Of a stretch of 64,000 nt of DNA, positions 23,720-35,045 are shown piece after piece. Source of the DNA: Chrysomallon squamiferum (lineage: Eukaryota > Mollusca > Gastropoda > Neomphalida > Peltospiridae). The translations under genes and the position numbers were made by a program. Numbering within the stretch: the stretch's first letter is position 1; each line of letters starts with the position of its first letter. The DNA lies in assembly GCA_012295275.1 (NCBI GenBank), contig CM022673.1, positions 13,227,788 through 13,291,787 on the forward strand, given 5' to 3'. The notes under the pieces were generated by a model. The model searched no databases and was not told the DNA's origin. It saw nothing but the letters and a program-made list of their open reading frames with translations.

Positions 23720-23965
23720 AAGTCTGAATCCAGTTTATTTAATTAGCATCATTTCAAGTTACTTCCCCTTGTTGATTCTCATTTGCTGATATCATACACT
23801 ATTTTCTATACAGCAATTAATTGAAAAGGAAATTTATATTGTTACTGCATGAACTGTGTCATTAAAACTGAATGACTTTTCAAAGAATCTCCTTTGTGAA
23901 TTGCCTTTGATTGCAGAGAATCAATCAAGAGTCAATTACGTCTGAACCAATATCATCAATAAGTA
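23720..23965. promoter_or_regulatory. Candidate conserved non-coding element
   Basis: Balanced, non-repetitive stretch with CAGCAATTAATTG (about 23811), TCCTTTGTGAA (about 23890) and GCCTTTGATTGC (23903-23914), the last matching a TCF/LEF-type CTTTGAT core. Regulatory role is inference. Confidence 0.35.
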
Positions 23966-23989
23966 AAGATTAAAAAACAGGAAGGAATT

Positions 23990-24480
23990 TACCTTGATGC
24001 AGGTAATAATTTAGTCATGCACTAAGAACATTACATCAGCACTGTGGAATTTCACCTGGAACATGTATGAAATATGTCATAGGTAGATGTTAGATTTGCA
24101 TTAGAGATGAAACGTAATATAATGTGGATAGGAAATTAATCTGCAGGCTGATCAGATGATATAGAAGGTAAGAAATGGTTTACCTGTGAGAGGTACAATT
24201 TACCTGAGATATACAGAAAATTAACAAAGATGGGCAAGGAATCACCTCAATTGACAAAGTTTCACCTGACGATGATAACAGTACACCTGAAGCAGGTACA
24301 AACTTTACCTGAGTGTCTTTAATAACACATTAGTCATTTGTTTTAAAAATCTTTCATGGAATAACTGATCAAACATTTTCATTTCAGTGTTGTCTGAAGC
24401 CAGTGATCAAAGATACAAAGTGATTAAACATTCACACACTTTGATCTACTTGCACAGGTAAAAAAAAAAAACTCACCTGG
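23990..24480. promoter_or_regulatory. Dense CAGGT(A/G)/(C/T)ACCTG cluster
   Basis: About ten CAGGT or ACCTG words lie within 490 bp (for example TTTCACCTGGA 24050, TTTACCTGTGAG 24179, TTTCACCTGACG, TACACCTGAAGCAGGTAC, TTTACCTGAG, CACAGGTAAAA, CTCACCTGGG). CAGGTG/CAGGTA is the core bound by Snail, ZEB and related E-box factors. It also resembles splice donors. An origin from a decayed short tandem repeat is possible. Confidence 0.35.
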
Positions 24481-24549
24481 GTGGAGGTGTTAAAAAAACC
24501 TTGCAGCAAAGTAAAGTCAACAAGTATATAAAAAAAAAAAAAATCTTAA

Positions 24550-24810
24550 TCATTCATTAAACGCGTTCAATACTGCAACTTAATGCTACTCCCTCCACTG
24601 GGCATGTCAGTCACTGAGTTCACTCCCCTTGTTTAATAATACCCTACTAAACAATGGCGTGGCATTGAAAATCAAAGAGTGAAGCAATTTAACTTTTAAT
24701 AACTGCCTCCTCCATTAAGTGCATGGTGACAGATGAACACACGCACAGACATTGTGTCTGACTGTTGTCTGGAACCATATCATCGTTTCAAACAAAAAGA
24801 AACATATTGA
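24550..24810. promoter_or_regulatory. Candidate conserved non-coding element
   Basis: Balanced, non-repetitive sequence (ACGCGTTCAATACTGCAACT at about 24560 to CCATATCATCG at about 24780) with no open frame. Composition is the only evidence. Confidence 0.3.
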
Positions 24811-25607
24811 TACTCTGCAATTAATTCTTTATTGCCCTGCAGTGAAGTTTCCTTGGTTAATTTTTAATTATTTTCTTTTTTTTTCTTTAAATTCCTTATC
24901 AGTGCAATCTCTGCTGTGATAAATTTGTTATAAACCTGGCTACAGTTTGTTTTCAATTACAAAATGGAAACCATTTTACACTCAGATACACACTGACATA
25001 CCAGTGCACAGTCAGTCAGACTTACAAACACTTTCATACAAAACTCAGATGTACTGAATGATATGCTTAATAACAGACAGACGGACCATTACAAACACCC
25101 AAGTATAGAAAAATACAGACATACAGATAAAAAATTAAAACCACAGAAACAGTATGCACCTTTGCAGAAACACAGACTGATAAAATATATACAAATACAA
25201 ATTTAGATATACAGACACTAACATTTTCTGCACAATGCAGCACATACCCACTAGTTTCGTTAAAAGTCAAAACATAACTGTAAAGTAATATTTGGATCCG
25301 TAAAATTTAACAGAATTTATACTTTCTTTCTAAACAGGTGTATCTGACATTTTATAAAAGGTACATTTTATTTAAAACAAAACATTTTAAAATTTATATT
25401 TTCTTTGAATAAATGTATTAGATTTAATAAAATTTATATATATATATACTGTTTTTAATACAAATGCAATTTTAAACATAAGAAAAATAAATAAATTTTA
25501 CGAGTGAGAGTATTTTTCTAAATTAATGAAGGTAATGATTAATTTCTCTCACAGGTGCCACTTCTTTCCAGAGGTGCAAAAAAAAAAAAAGACTGAGCTA
25601 GTATTCA

Positions 25608-25639
<32 letters not shown>

Positions 25640-25667
25640 TTTATGGCTCAGATTAGATTAGATTAGA
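24811..25667. other. AT-rich non-coding sequence
   Basis: ACAGACATACA-type low complexity at 24980-25220 and poly(A) at 25612-25638. No gene. Confidence 0.55.
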
Positions 25668-25730
25668 ATGGGAAAAGCAGTAAATTCCAGTTACATTTGA
25701 GACAGTTTGATCCTGTAACCTTTTACATTT
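25668..25730 (-). mobile_element. tRNA-derived SINE remnant
   Basis: GATTAGAATGGGAAAAGC at 25671 then GTTTGATCCTGTAACC near 25707. On the minus strand, GGTTACAGGATCAAAC then CTTTTCCCATTCTAATC. Box B is degraded, so this is a weaker copy. The poly(A) at 25612-25638 lies on the 3' side in this orientation only as T-run. Confidence 0.35.
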
Positions 25731-25879
25731 ACAACTGAAGTTAAATCCAGCCTGACAGATGAAAATAAATTGCTGTGTAAAGTTTTATTATACTTATTTG
25801 ATAGTTTGGTTTTTGAAAGCACAAATCCCTGCAAAGTCTTTTACAAAGAATAACTTCAGTGAATATAAATTAAAACACA

Positions 25880-26060
25880 AAAGAAATGTCCCCTGTCAAA
25901 AAAACCCAAATATAAAGTAAGAAATATATGTCCACCATCAAAAATAAAAAGCAAAAAAAAAACCCCCAAATATATGTCCACTGTCAAAAAAAAAATAATC
26001 CAATACAAAATAAACAACTACAAACAAAAATAACCATAAAAATAAATGTCTCCTATGAAC
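25880..26060. repeat. About three to four copies of a 50-65 bp unit
   Basis: AAATGTCCCCTGTCAAAAAA (25884), ATATGTCCACCATCAAAAAT (25926), ATATGTCCACTGTCAAAAAA (25972) and AAATGTCTCCTATGAACAAT (26043) mark successive units. Confidence 0.7.
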
Positions 26061-26490
26061 AATCACTTAAAGAAAGACAGTATCTATTTTTTATTATTAT
26101 TCATTACCAGAAACCAAAATGTTTTATAATTTCAATCTTTATGTAGATTATGTGAAAACATTTTGCAGGATAACATTCCTTTTGAAGAGGTGTAACATTC
26201 AGGTTCCCAGACACATGCAATTTGGAGATTAATATCGTACCCAAAAGGTCACAATATATATTCATATATGTTATGCTTGCCGGCACGTTAAACTTCATGG
26301 TCCGCAAGTAATTTTGAAATTATCATTTCCTACATGGTGGAGAGTTTAACTGGATGATCCCAGGAGTCACAGAAGGGAGGCAGTAAAAATAAACTGTTCT
26401 GCCAGTTAGGGCAGTTTGAAAACATCAAATGAGTTTGTAATGTGCAGAGCAATGAGAGACCGACTTGGTTAGGAAGTGTTCAATTTTGTT

Positions 26491-26493
<3 letters not shown>

Positions 26494-26565
<72 letters not shown>
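26494..26565. repeat. (GA)36 microsatellite
   Basis: Uninterrupted GA run of 72 bp, followed by TGTG and TATG-rich sequence to about 26880 that yields cysteine/valine-rich spurious frames. Confidence 0.95.
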
Positions 26566-26569
<4 letters not shown>

Positions 26570-27452
26570 GTGTGTGTGTCTATTTGTATGTATGGGCGTT
26601 TGTTTTTATGTGTGACTGAGAGTATGAAAATGTGTATATAACTGATGTGTGTATTTCAGTGTGTATATATTTATGTGTTTTGTTATGTTTGTTTATGTAT
26701 GTATCAATATTTAATGTACATATCTACTCATCTATATTCAGTGTTTATGTCTGTATGTATGTCCATCTTTGAACATATCAATCTTTTTTTGTTGAATTGG
26801 TTCACAAATGCTCATGTATATTTATGTGTGTGTATGTTTGCATATATATTTGTATGTCTAAAGATATATTTCCACTATTTGTTTTTCTACATGTATGCTT
26901 TATAGATATAATCAAGGTTACAAAAAAAACCAAATTCACCACATAACACTAAAGCATTATTTAATTAATATTAACAACTAATCTGTTTATCCCAATCTAA
27001 CCAATTACCCCTTTTCTGAACATTAAATTTGTTTTACTGCTTTTAGTTTCAAAAGCCAGGTGTAAATTTTGGTAATCATTTCAGGGAGGATTAAATTCAT
27101 CTGGAATTATTAACTGTATTTTACACCTGGTCTTGATTTACCTGAAGGAAGGTGTTATTGCATTAATGTTTCTCCAGGTGATGGTCAGAAAGGTTTTGAC
27201 TACTTTATGTGTTTGTTTAGATTTCTGAAAACTCATAGCAGTTGTATGGCTGATAAAGAGAGAAAATCAAAAATAAAAAAGATAAATAATTTTATTTATA
27301 TAAAAAAAAGCAAACATTTTTAATGTAAATAAAAAGAAAAAATTTATTAATTTTATATAAAAAAAAAGAAAAAAGTGAAAATAATAAAAATAAATAAATA
27401 AATAAATAAAAAATAAAAATAATAAAAAAAAAATCTGAACCCATGTGAAAAT

Positions 27453-27484
<32 letters not shown>

Positions 27485-28105
27485 CAGCTGAATTATTTAT
27501 AAGATAATTTGACAGTGAAATCTTCAAAAAAAAAAAAAAAAAAAAAAAATTATAATAATAATAATAATAAAATAAAATTAAATTAAAATTAAAATTAAAC
27601 AATTCTGTTTAAATATTCAACATTCAAATAAGATAAAAAAAAAAAAAAAAAAAAAATGAATATTAAAAATAAAGAATATTTAAAATTTAGATAACTAAAA
27701 ATTAAAAATAGGTTAAGTATAAGCAACTCTAAAGAATTTAAAACAAAAAATAAAATTTAAAACAAGAGCAACCAAAAAAATAATCCAATTATTTTCAGTG
27801 ATAATGTTTGATTTCTGAAGTTAAATTAAAGAAAAAATTTAAAAACAATCCAATTTCTCTCTTTATTCTTTGTTAATCATTTGAGAAAATTCATTTTTTT
27901 CCAATTTTTCTTGTAAATGAAGGATGAAAGATTGTGGAATTTTTTTAAAGAAAATTTTCTCTTAAATTAAATTGTAAAGTGGTAAAATGAAAGTAAGAAA
28001 ATGAAATAGAGGAATGGAAGCTGGATCTATGATTGGTGGGTAATGTGCTTTCATGTGGATATACATCTTTTGTGTGTTATTTCCGTGTATGTGCATATGT
28101 GTGTT

Positions 28106-28154
<49 letters not shown>

Positions 28155-28239
28155 AAATAGGGTAGGGTGTGTGTTTTGTGTATTTGATTGAGGGTAGTAA
28201 AAACATTATAAACTGTATGTCTTTAACAACAATCTTGAA
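26566..28239. other. AT-rich non-coding sequence
   Basis: TGTATG-rich to 26880, an ACCTG/CAGGT cluster at 27055-27182 (CCAGGTGTAAAT, TACACCTGGTC, TTTACCTGAAGG, CTCCAGGTGATGG), several poly(A) runs (27459-27480, 27525-27549, 27636-27656) and (GT)n(GA)n at 28106-28153. No gene. Confidence 0.55.
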
Positions 28240-28560
28240 TTTTAAACACGTAAATGCACAAATCAGCCACCAACACCCCCCACCCCGGTCACATACTTTG
28301 CGATATAAAATTGACCTTGAACTTTTAATTTCCAGAAATTTTGAAACCCGTTACCATCATAGGATATGCCCATTCAAGTGGATAACGGCAAAGTGAAATT
28401 TCCATTTTATTAATACATACCCAGATATTTGATATGCGAAATATTTCACACTAGGGGGAACGAAACTCAGTAAGAGGCTGGGATCTGACCATGACCCTTT
28501 CTGCGGTGATCTAGATACCTCGTACTGTGACCTTGACACTCTGTACTATCCACCATAAAA
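28240..28560. mobile_element. Possible old transposable element or regulatory element with TGACCTTGA words
   Basis: A 320-bp island of balanced sequence with two same-strand TGACCTTGA words (28312-28320 and 28528-28536) and a GACCATGACCC between. TCAAGGTCA is the extended half-site of FTZ-F1/ERR-type nuclear receptors. Similar GACCTTGAC words are, as I recall, common in molluscan interspersed repeats. No terminal inverted repeats or target duplication were found. Confidence 0.3.
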
Positions 28561-30549
28561 TTGATTTCATTTTTTTTCAGGATATCAAAGTGTTTTACCT
28601 AATGAGCCATCAAATTTACCAGTATAATTACACACGGTGACAAAGTAACATCTGTTGTGAAACACTGTAAAATGCATCGTTTCCTGGAAAGTGTAGTGTA
28701 ATAACACATATAAAAAATATATATATATAAATAAATAAATACGTAATAAAAACAAACAAACAAACAAATAAATAAATATCTGTTATATTTGTTTCGTGGT
28801 TTATATATTTTATGAATGTTACTTTCAATCAATCAAAAAGTTGGAAGAAAGTGCGTGAATGTGCGCGTTTTCGTTGTTATTTTATTTGTTTTCAAACTTA
28901 ATCTAAATTTAACATAAATGCAAAATAATTTAAAAATATAAATAAAGAAGAAATTAATTCAAAAGTAACTGTAATAATAAAATATATAAAGAGATTAACA
29001 TAAAATTCAACAAGTAATTAAGTAAACTTAAAAAAAAAAATGGCTTCTCACATTATCGGAGAACGTCAAGATACGCAATGCGGACTAACTGACTGTAGAT
29101 GGTCTCAAGCCACAGTTTGAAATGACAGATCTTTGCCAGCGATACTTGTTACGAAGTGCACTTAAGATGAAAAATGGCATAACCCCCTTGTGTACAGACA
29201 ACACATACCAGCTGATGTAATCTCACAGAGTATGTATTGTTATGAATATTGGTAATTAGACTGTCTGAACTCCAGTATGTGGAAGTTAAATACAGTGCTC
29301 GTTTTTATAATATTTTATACTACGGAACGTTTTGGAAGTATGTTTAAAGAGAAGGGAAGGCTTGAAGACAGAAAAAGAAGAAGATATACATACAGACAGA
29401 TAGAGAGAAATATGAGAGACTGAGAAAACTGGAGACAAACCAGAGAGAGGGAGAGAATGTGATAAATAGTGAGATGGAGAGAAAAATAAAAGAGAGAGAA
29501 AGCATGACAAAGAAAGACAAAGGAAGAGACAGAGATACGAAGAGAGGAAGAAGGAGATAAAGAGACAAAGAGAGAGAGAGAGCGATTTAAAAATGAAGAT
29601 GGAATATTAAAGAAGAGAAAAATACACGAAAGAAGAGGAAAAGAAATATAGGCAGAGAAAGAGAGAAAGGAAAAGATAAATTTGTGGATTTTGTTACTGT
29701 ATATAATACTGCAAATATGTGTTTTTGTCTGTCTATCTGTCTATCTATTTATGTGTGTGTGTGAGATGAGAGAGAGAGAGAGAGTGTTAATGAATACTAT
29801 TTTTAACAGTGAAAAAAAAATGTCTTCATATAATCTGCAACAATCTAATACATTTTTTAAAAAAAATTCTTTTTACTGCAGTTTTTTCTTGTTTTTACAT
29901 TTACTGACAGTTTGCTTATAAGCAAAACATTTTTCCTTTATATTCAAGACAGAGAATTAATAATAATAAAAAAAATAATAATAATAATAATAACAAAAAA
30001 TAAAAACCCACAGAAACTTGACAGCAACATAATAAGCAAGCTATGCCTATTGTTGAAATTCTGACTGGTGATGAAATATATAGATTATTCATTAATAAAT
30101 TTCTTTTGCATAAAATTCCTTTTAGTAGCTTAAAGAAACAGTCAGTACAAGGTGCAGTTCAAGGAAGTGTAGATCATTCTATGCTCATGATAATTAAAGA
30201 TTAAAAATTGTTATTTTCATATATATTCATCAAAGATTCTAAATATAATTTTCTTCATAATTATTATTTTTTAATACATTTGTATATATATCAGTAAATC
30301 TTCGGTAATTTACTTTACATCAAAATTATTATAAAAATATTTTAGATGCTTCCATTATCTTCTTATATTTTGTTTGTTCGCAGAAATGTACTTTCTTCCT
30401 ATCAATTACAGAGAAGCACAGAAAACAACCCGAAACGACCAAATTTTTCAATTTGTTCCGAAATGAAAACGGCATGACATATTATAAAAAAAAATATAAA
30501 AAATAAATGTTTTTAAAAATGCAATCACTATTACAGGAAGTACTATAAT
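28561..30549. other. Mostly low-complexity non-coding sequence
   Basis: Includes AAAT/AAAC microsatellites at 28725-28775, a unique patch at 29040-29290, and a long GAGA-rich purine tract at 29340-29680 giving serine/leucine-rich minus-strand frames. No gene supported. Confidence 0.5.
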
Positions 30550-30900
30550 TAATTAAAATCAACGGGAACACATTTTCTTGCAGACCGGCATCGGAGTCGT
30601 GTTTCTGTAAACAGCGAGTGACATCTACTGGCGTGTACACACGATTACTCCAAGGAAATTACAGTGTTTACGCAGAGCTGACTCAAAAGCTGTGAAAAGA
30701 CGGCTGGAATCTGAGAACAGCGTCGTGGCCTTCCTTTCCAGCTACGACTTGTAGCTGAATTCAAACAACGACACACTCACAGACTTGTAGCTGAATTCAA
30801 ACACTCGCGTCCGAGTAAAGTCAGCATTCCTCGTTTAATGAACATTTGCACTCTCGCTAAATGGCGGAATGCGTGGGGCTTCGTTAAACTTCTAAATCTA
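30550..30900. promoter_or_regulatory. GC-richer island, candidate regulatory element
   Basis: One of the most GC-rich parts of the window (GACCGGCATCGGAGTCGTG near 30583; AAATGGCGGAATGCGTGGGG near 30859). It holds a perfect 22-bp direct repeat beginning GACTTGTAGCTGAATTCAAA at 30746 and 30782, spaced 36 bp. AAATGGCGG resembles a YY1 core. No open frame. Confidence 0.35.
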
Positions 30901-31734
30901 AGACCATTTTTGAAATAAAACTAAAAAACCCAGTAAAACTTTTTTGTTTTTTGTTTTTTTTTTTAATAAAAAAAGGATAAAACTTTTTTTTTTGAAATGA
31001 AAAAGGATAAAACCAATTTTTTAAATAAAAAGATAAAACCATTTTTTAATTAAAAATAGATGAAATATTTTTTTGAAAGATTTTTTTTAGAACTAAATTA
31101 TTTGGGTACTTATGTACTTATTGTAAATTCATTATCAGTATAAACTAAATTCTTCAGTTTTTAATAAAACGTTCAGAATATAAAACACATTTGTAACAGC
31201 TATTCTGCAGAAAAAAGAGAAAAAAAAATAAAAATAAATAAAAGGTCCTATTAAAATTTTAACCATATTTGAAAAAACACACAAAGACTATTCCTGTTAT
31301 TGGATTAGGAACAGAAGTTCATAGTGTTTTCAAAGTGAAATTCAAAGACAATATTTGGATATTTGTACACTGATTTTTTTTTTAACCACATGTGCACCAT
31401 TTTGTTTTACTGTCTTTCACTGTCTTTGTGGCAGATTCATGATTTCATACTCGCGCAACTTGGCAACTTTCTGGGTGATGAACTGGTCTGAACCCAGTAT
31501 TTTCTTTTCATTCCTGAACATACCTGTTATACTATTTATTTCCCATTCTAACCAGAGAACCATCATGCTTTCCTGTCCACTGAAAAATGCCTTTTATTCT
31601 AACACTTCAAAAAAGTTAGTAACATGAAATTAATGTGTTTGTTCTGTCTTGCAAACCATTTTACATTTCTACCTATCAGTTTAACAATGCATTGAAGTTT
31701 AAATAAATTAACGTTCTTTTATTATATATATAAA
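30901..31734. other. AT-rich non-coding sequence
   Basis: Homopolymer-rich 30930-31100. A 90-codon plus frame at 31355-31627 shows no known domain, and it covers a SINE-like TTTCCCATTCTAACCAG at 31540. No gene supported. Confidence 0.5.
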
Positions 31735-32150
31735 ACTCAATAACTGAGTCCATGACAGGCATGCATGAACTGTCCTTGAAACTACCAGCTGGTAGCCAGA
31801 GAGTATTAAAGCCTTTCACATCTCTGTCTTATTATTTAACTCTGCCCTGAAGTCATGATAAATAATTTATTAATAATGATATAATAACTGTTTTATTTAT
31901 TATAACACACTAACACTATATTCCATGATCGAGCCCATATCAGGGATGCATGAACTTTTCTTGGAAGTAACTACTTTTATATCACTGACTAACAATTTAA
32001 CACTGTCATAAAGCCTCATTAAATTAATAATAATATAATTATTTAGTGGTTTATTTTTTTTTTTTTTTTTTTTTTATAACACCCTAACACCATACTTCAT
32101 GACTGTGCCCATGACAGGCATGCATGAACTTTTCTTGGACGTAAACTCAT
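31735..32150. repeat. Three copies of a 175-bp repeat
   Basis: CCATGACAGGCATGCATGAAC (first 20 bases shown by CCATGACAGGCATGCATGAA) occurs near 31751, in a CCATATCAGGGATGCATGAA form near 31938, and again near 32109. Each is preceded by ACTAACAC(C/T)ATA(C/T)T-like and followed by TTTTCTTGGA(A/C)GTAA in the last two. Period is about 170-187 bp. Confidence 0.75.
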
Positions 32151-32287
32151 TACAGATGACTGATTGTCTGACTGTATGTTAATTCAAAGAAAAATGCCTG
32201 CAGTGATTTTTTTAACAGCACATTTATCTTGTTAACATCTTCAGAACTCTTGTGTAATTACACCAAATTGTTTTCATGACCTCAGAC

Positions 32288-32288
<1 letters not shown>

Positions 32289-32326
<38 letters not shown>
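32289..32326. repeat. Poly(A) tract
   Basis: Run of 38 A. Flanked by ordinary sequence with no element body recognised. Confidence 0.9.
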
Positions 32327-32328
<2 letters not shown>

Positions 32329-32339
32329 AAAAAAAGAAC

Positions 32340-33130
32340 CTAATTATTTTATCTTGGCCTATCCTGCCATTTTTGCCCAGGGCACGTAACTCTGACTGAA
32401 GTAAATTGGGAAACCTCAGCTAACTTTAAAAGTGTTAAATACGGTAATGTATTTTACGACACAGTAAGTGTGTGTGTATATATATATTATGTTATTTCAC
32501 TATCATGTGGTTGTTAATTTGAATTTCTACTCCAGTGCGTTTAAACACAATATTCCCAGTATGCTTCTTCATATACATCAAATATTTCTTTGTTGTCTTT
32601 GCTGTCTATAGTCTTTTTTAATACACACGACAAGATAAAACTAAACTAAATTAATATAATACAGGTTACTATTTTGAATAATGAATATAATAATGAATCG
32701 CTGAAATATTTTAATAAAAATCAGTAATTCATTAACATTTTTGAAAATAAAAATTTTGTTTGATGTTAGTATCACTCATCTAATTCCGTACAAATGTACT
32801 TAGGCTAATCTCTGTGTTGTAAACTTTACTGAATGTTTCCCTTACAAATAAATGCTATAGACTTTTCCTGATCTGTCTTCTAAGATGCTGAATAAGACTT
32901 ACGCGTTTATCTAGCTGACTTGTTTCAATGAAAAGAACACAAAGTCATAGTGACCATTTCTCAGACAAGAAGACGTAAAGCTTTTTTCTTTTATTTAAAT
33001 TTTTATTTTTTATTTTTTTATTTTCTAAACTTTTATTTTTATTTTTATTTTATTTTTTTACTTTTGTCATCAGTTTTTGACTCACACTGAGTAACATAGT
33101 TGAAAAGTTTCAGTTTTGGGGTTTTTTTTT
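32340..33130. other. AT-rich non-coding sequence
   Basis: No gene, RNA or repeat recognised except a (TA)n near 32475 and a TTTTA-rich stretch at 32993-33060. Confidence 0.5.
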
Positions 33131-33142
33131 TCTTTCTTTCTT

Positions 33143-33176
<34 letters not shown>

Positions 33177-33210
33177 TAGTTTTATTTTACTTTTGATTTA
33201 AATTTTTCAG

Positions 33211-33241
<31 letters not shown>
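33122..33241. repeat. Poly(T) tracts
   Basis: Two runs of about 29-30 T (about 33146-33175 and 33212-33241) separated by 36 bp. Confidence 0.85.
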
Positions 33242-33805
33242 GTCACATTTAATCAAAACAAAAAACATTTTTATACATTTGGCTTTCTGAAGTACTGGTT
33301 AGCCTAGTAAAGTTGAATTGACATATAAAGTTACTGAATTTATGTGTTGACACATTGGAAGTGTCAGCCAGGGTGAGTGCCACAACCCACAACTTTCTCT
33401 GCCAAGTGAACTGACAAAAATAATCATTTTATTTCACGGTTTCAATAGACAAAGAAAGAAATGTGTATCATTTTAAAATTTACATCTGAAGAAATAAATT
33501 ACCAAAAATGTCCAAATAGGAAAAGAAAAAGAAACACTACAAACAATTTTATGTACTTTCAGGAGAACAGTTGTTTTTTCTAAATATTTAAAAATAAAAT
33601 CGTTATTTATGGACACCGGTTAATTCATAGTTTTTTGTGTGTGGGAGGGGTTATGTTTATTATTATTATTATTTTGTTTTGTTTTACATTTTGTTTTGTG
33701 TTACGTTTTGTCATTTATTTATTAATTTTTTTAATCATTAAATATAAATCATTTAATTTACATTTTTCTAGAACATAAATTGTTTAATAAATTTAGGTTT
33801 TGCAG

Positions 33806-34170
33806 TAGTAGGAGTTGCTGGTGGTGGTTGCGGTTGTAAAAGAAATTATAGATCACGTAGTATTAGTAGTAGTTGTTGTTGTTGTGCTAGTATTTGTATC
33901 AGTAATAGATAGCTATTATTGCTGTAATATCGGTAGTTATAGCAGCTTTTGATGTTGTAGTAGCTGTTGTAGTAATAAAAGTTAGCTGTTGTGTTGTACA
34001 GCTGTAGTAGCTGCAGTAGCTGTTATTAGGGTGCTGGTAGAGATAGAAACAGCAGTAGTAATTACAGTAGTAGTAGTAGTGGTGGTAATGTTAATGGTAG
34101 TAATAGTGGTAGTAGGAGTAGTGATATTGTAGAGTAGTAGTAGTAGTAGTAGTAATGTAGTAATAATGGT
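33806..34170. repeat. Degenerate GTA/GTT trinucleotide array
   Basis: About 360 bp of imperfect AGTAGT, GTTGTT and GCTGTAGTAG words, ending in a cleaner AGT run at 34135-34152. Same style as 299-793. Confidence 0.8.
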
Positions 34171-34219
34171 AGTACTTGTTGTTGTAAAAACTAAAATAAA
34201 TAAATTTACATAACAATTT

Positions 34220-34340
34220 TTTCTCTCTCTCTCTCAAACTATCCATCTGTCTGCCTGCCTCTTTTGGATCTATATGCATATGTCTATCTATCTTTCTGTG
34301 TCTCTTTCTCTCTCTCTCTCTCATTCTCTCTTTTTCTCTA
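34220..34340. repeat. CT-rich tract
   Basis: CTCTCT runs at 34220-34234 and 34306-34322 with CTGC and CTAT words between. Source of an arginine/glutamate-rich minus-strand frame. Confidence 0.75.
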
Positions 34341-34850
34341 CCTTTCACTAGATCTTACTCTCTTTTTCTCATTCACATTTCAAAAACAGATCAACAAATT
34401 GATCAAAACCTAAACAGAAACATTAAATTTCTTCATCGTACCTTTCAGTTTTTATATGGTTCGTAAACTTCAGCATTAAAACATCGACATACCAAGACAT
34501 GCAGGCAGAAGTCGTAAGAGTCATAAATATTTTATTTACTCAACAAGGTACTTCAGACTGGACAAAAAAGGAGAACAGTAGACTATGTTAAGACCAGGAA
34601 AAAACCATCTCCTGCTTTCAAGAGTCCTTGTAGCAGAGCATGAGAGGGTGCTTGTGTGCTCGTACGAAATCACAATGATTTTATTTCCATACAACAAATG
34701 GGCCTCCCACCCTGAACAAACAGTTTACCCGTGTCTGCTCAGCTTGTCGGTGTACTGCGAACAGAGTCAAGTGACAGAGTGGTTGTTAGTGTCGTTGGCC
34801 CTTTAAAGACTGCACACTGTTCACTGTTAGAGTGACGTTTTGTAACATAA
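34341..34850. other. Non-repetitive non-coding sequence
   Basis: Includes a 73-codon plus frame (34585-34806) without recognisable features in fairly balanced sequence. Possibly another non-coding island. Confidence 0.35.
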
Positions 34851-35045
34851 CCAGCAACTAGACTAGTCTTTTGAGGATCGTTCTGTGTTCACACAGCTGT
34901 ATTTAGAATAGCAGTATAATGCTAGCTTTTTAGGGATCGTAGTGTATTTATATAGAGAAGTGGTAATTAAACTTGACTAGCCTGATTTAGAGAAAGTATT
35001 TAAAAATAATAAATTTGACTAGTCTTTAAGCTTAGAATAGCCACA
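34851..35045. repeat. Diverged tandem repeat, unit about 45-60 bp
   Basis: ACTAGACTAGTCTTTTGAGGATCG (34857), GCTAGCTTTTTAGGGATCG (34921), TTGACTAGCCTGATTTAGAG (34974) and TTGACTAGTCTTTAAGCTTAG (35016) are variants of one block. Boundaries approximate. Confidence 0.6.
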
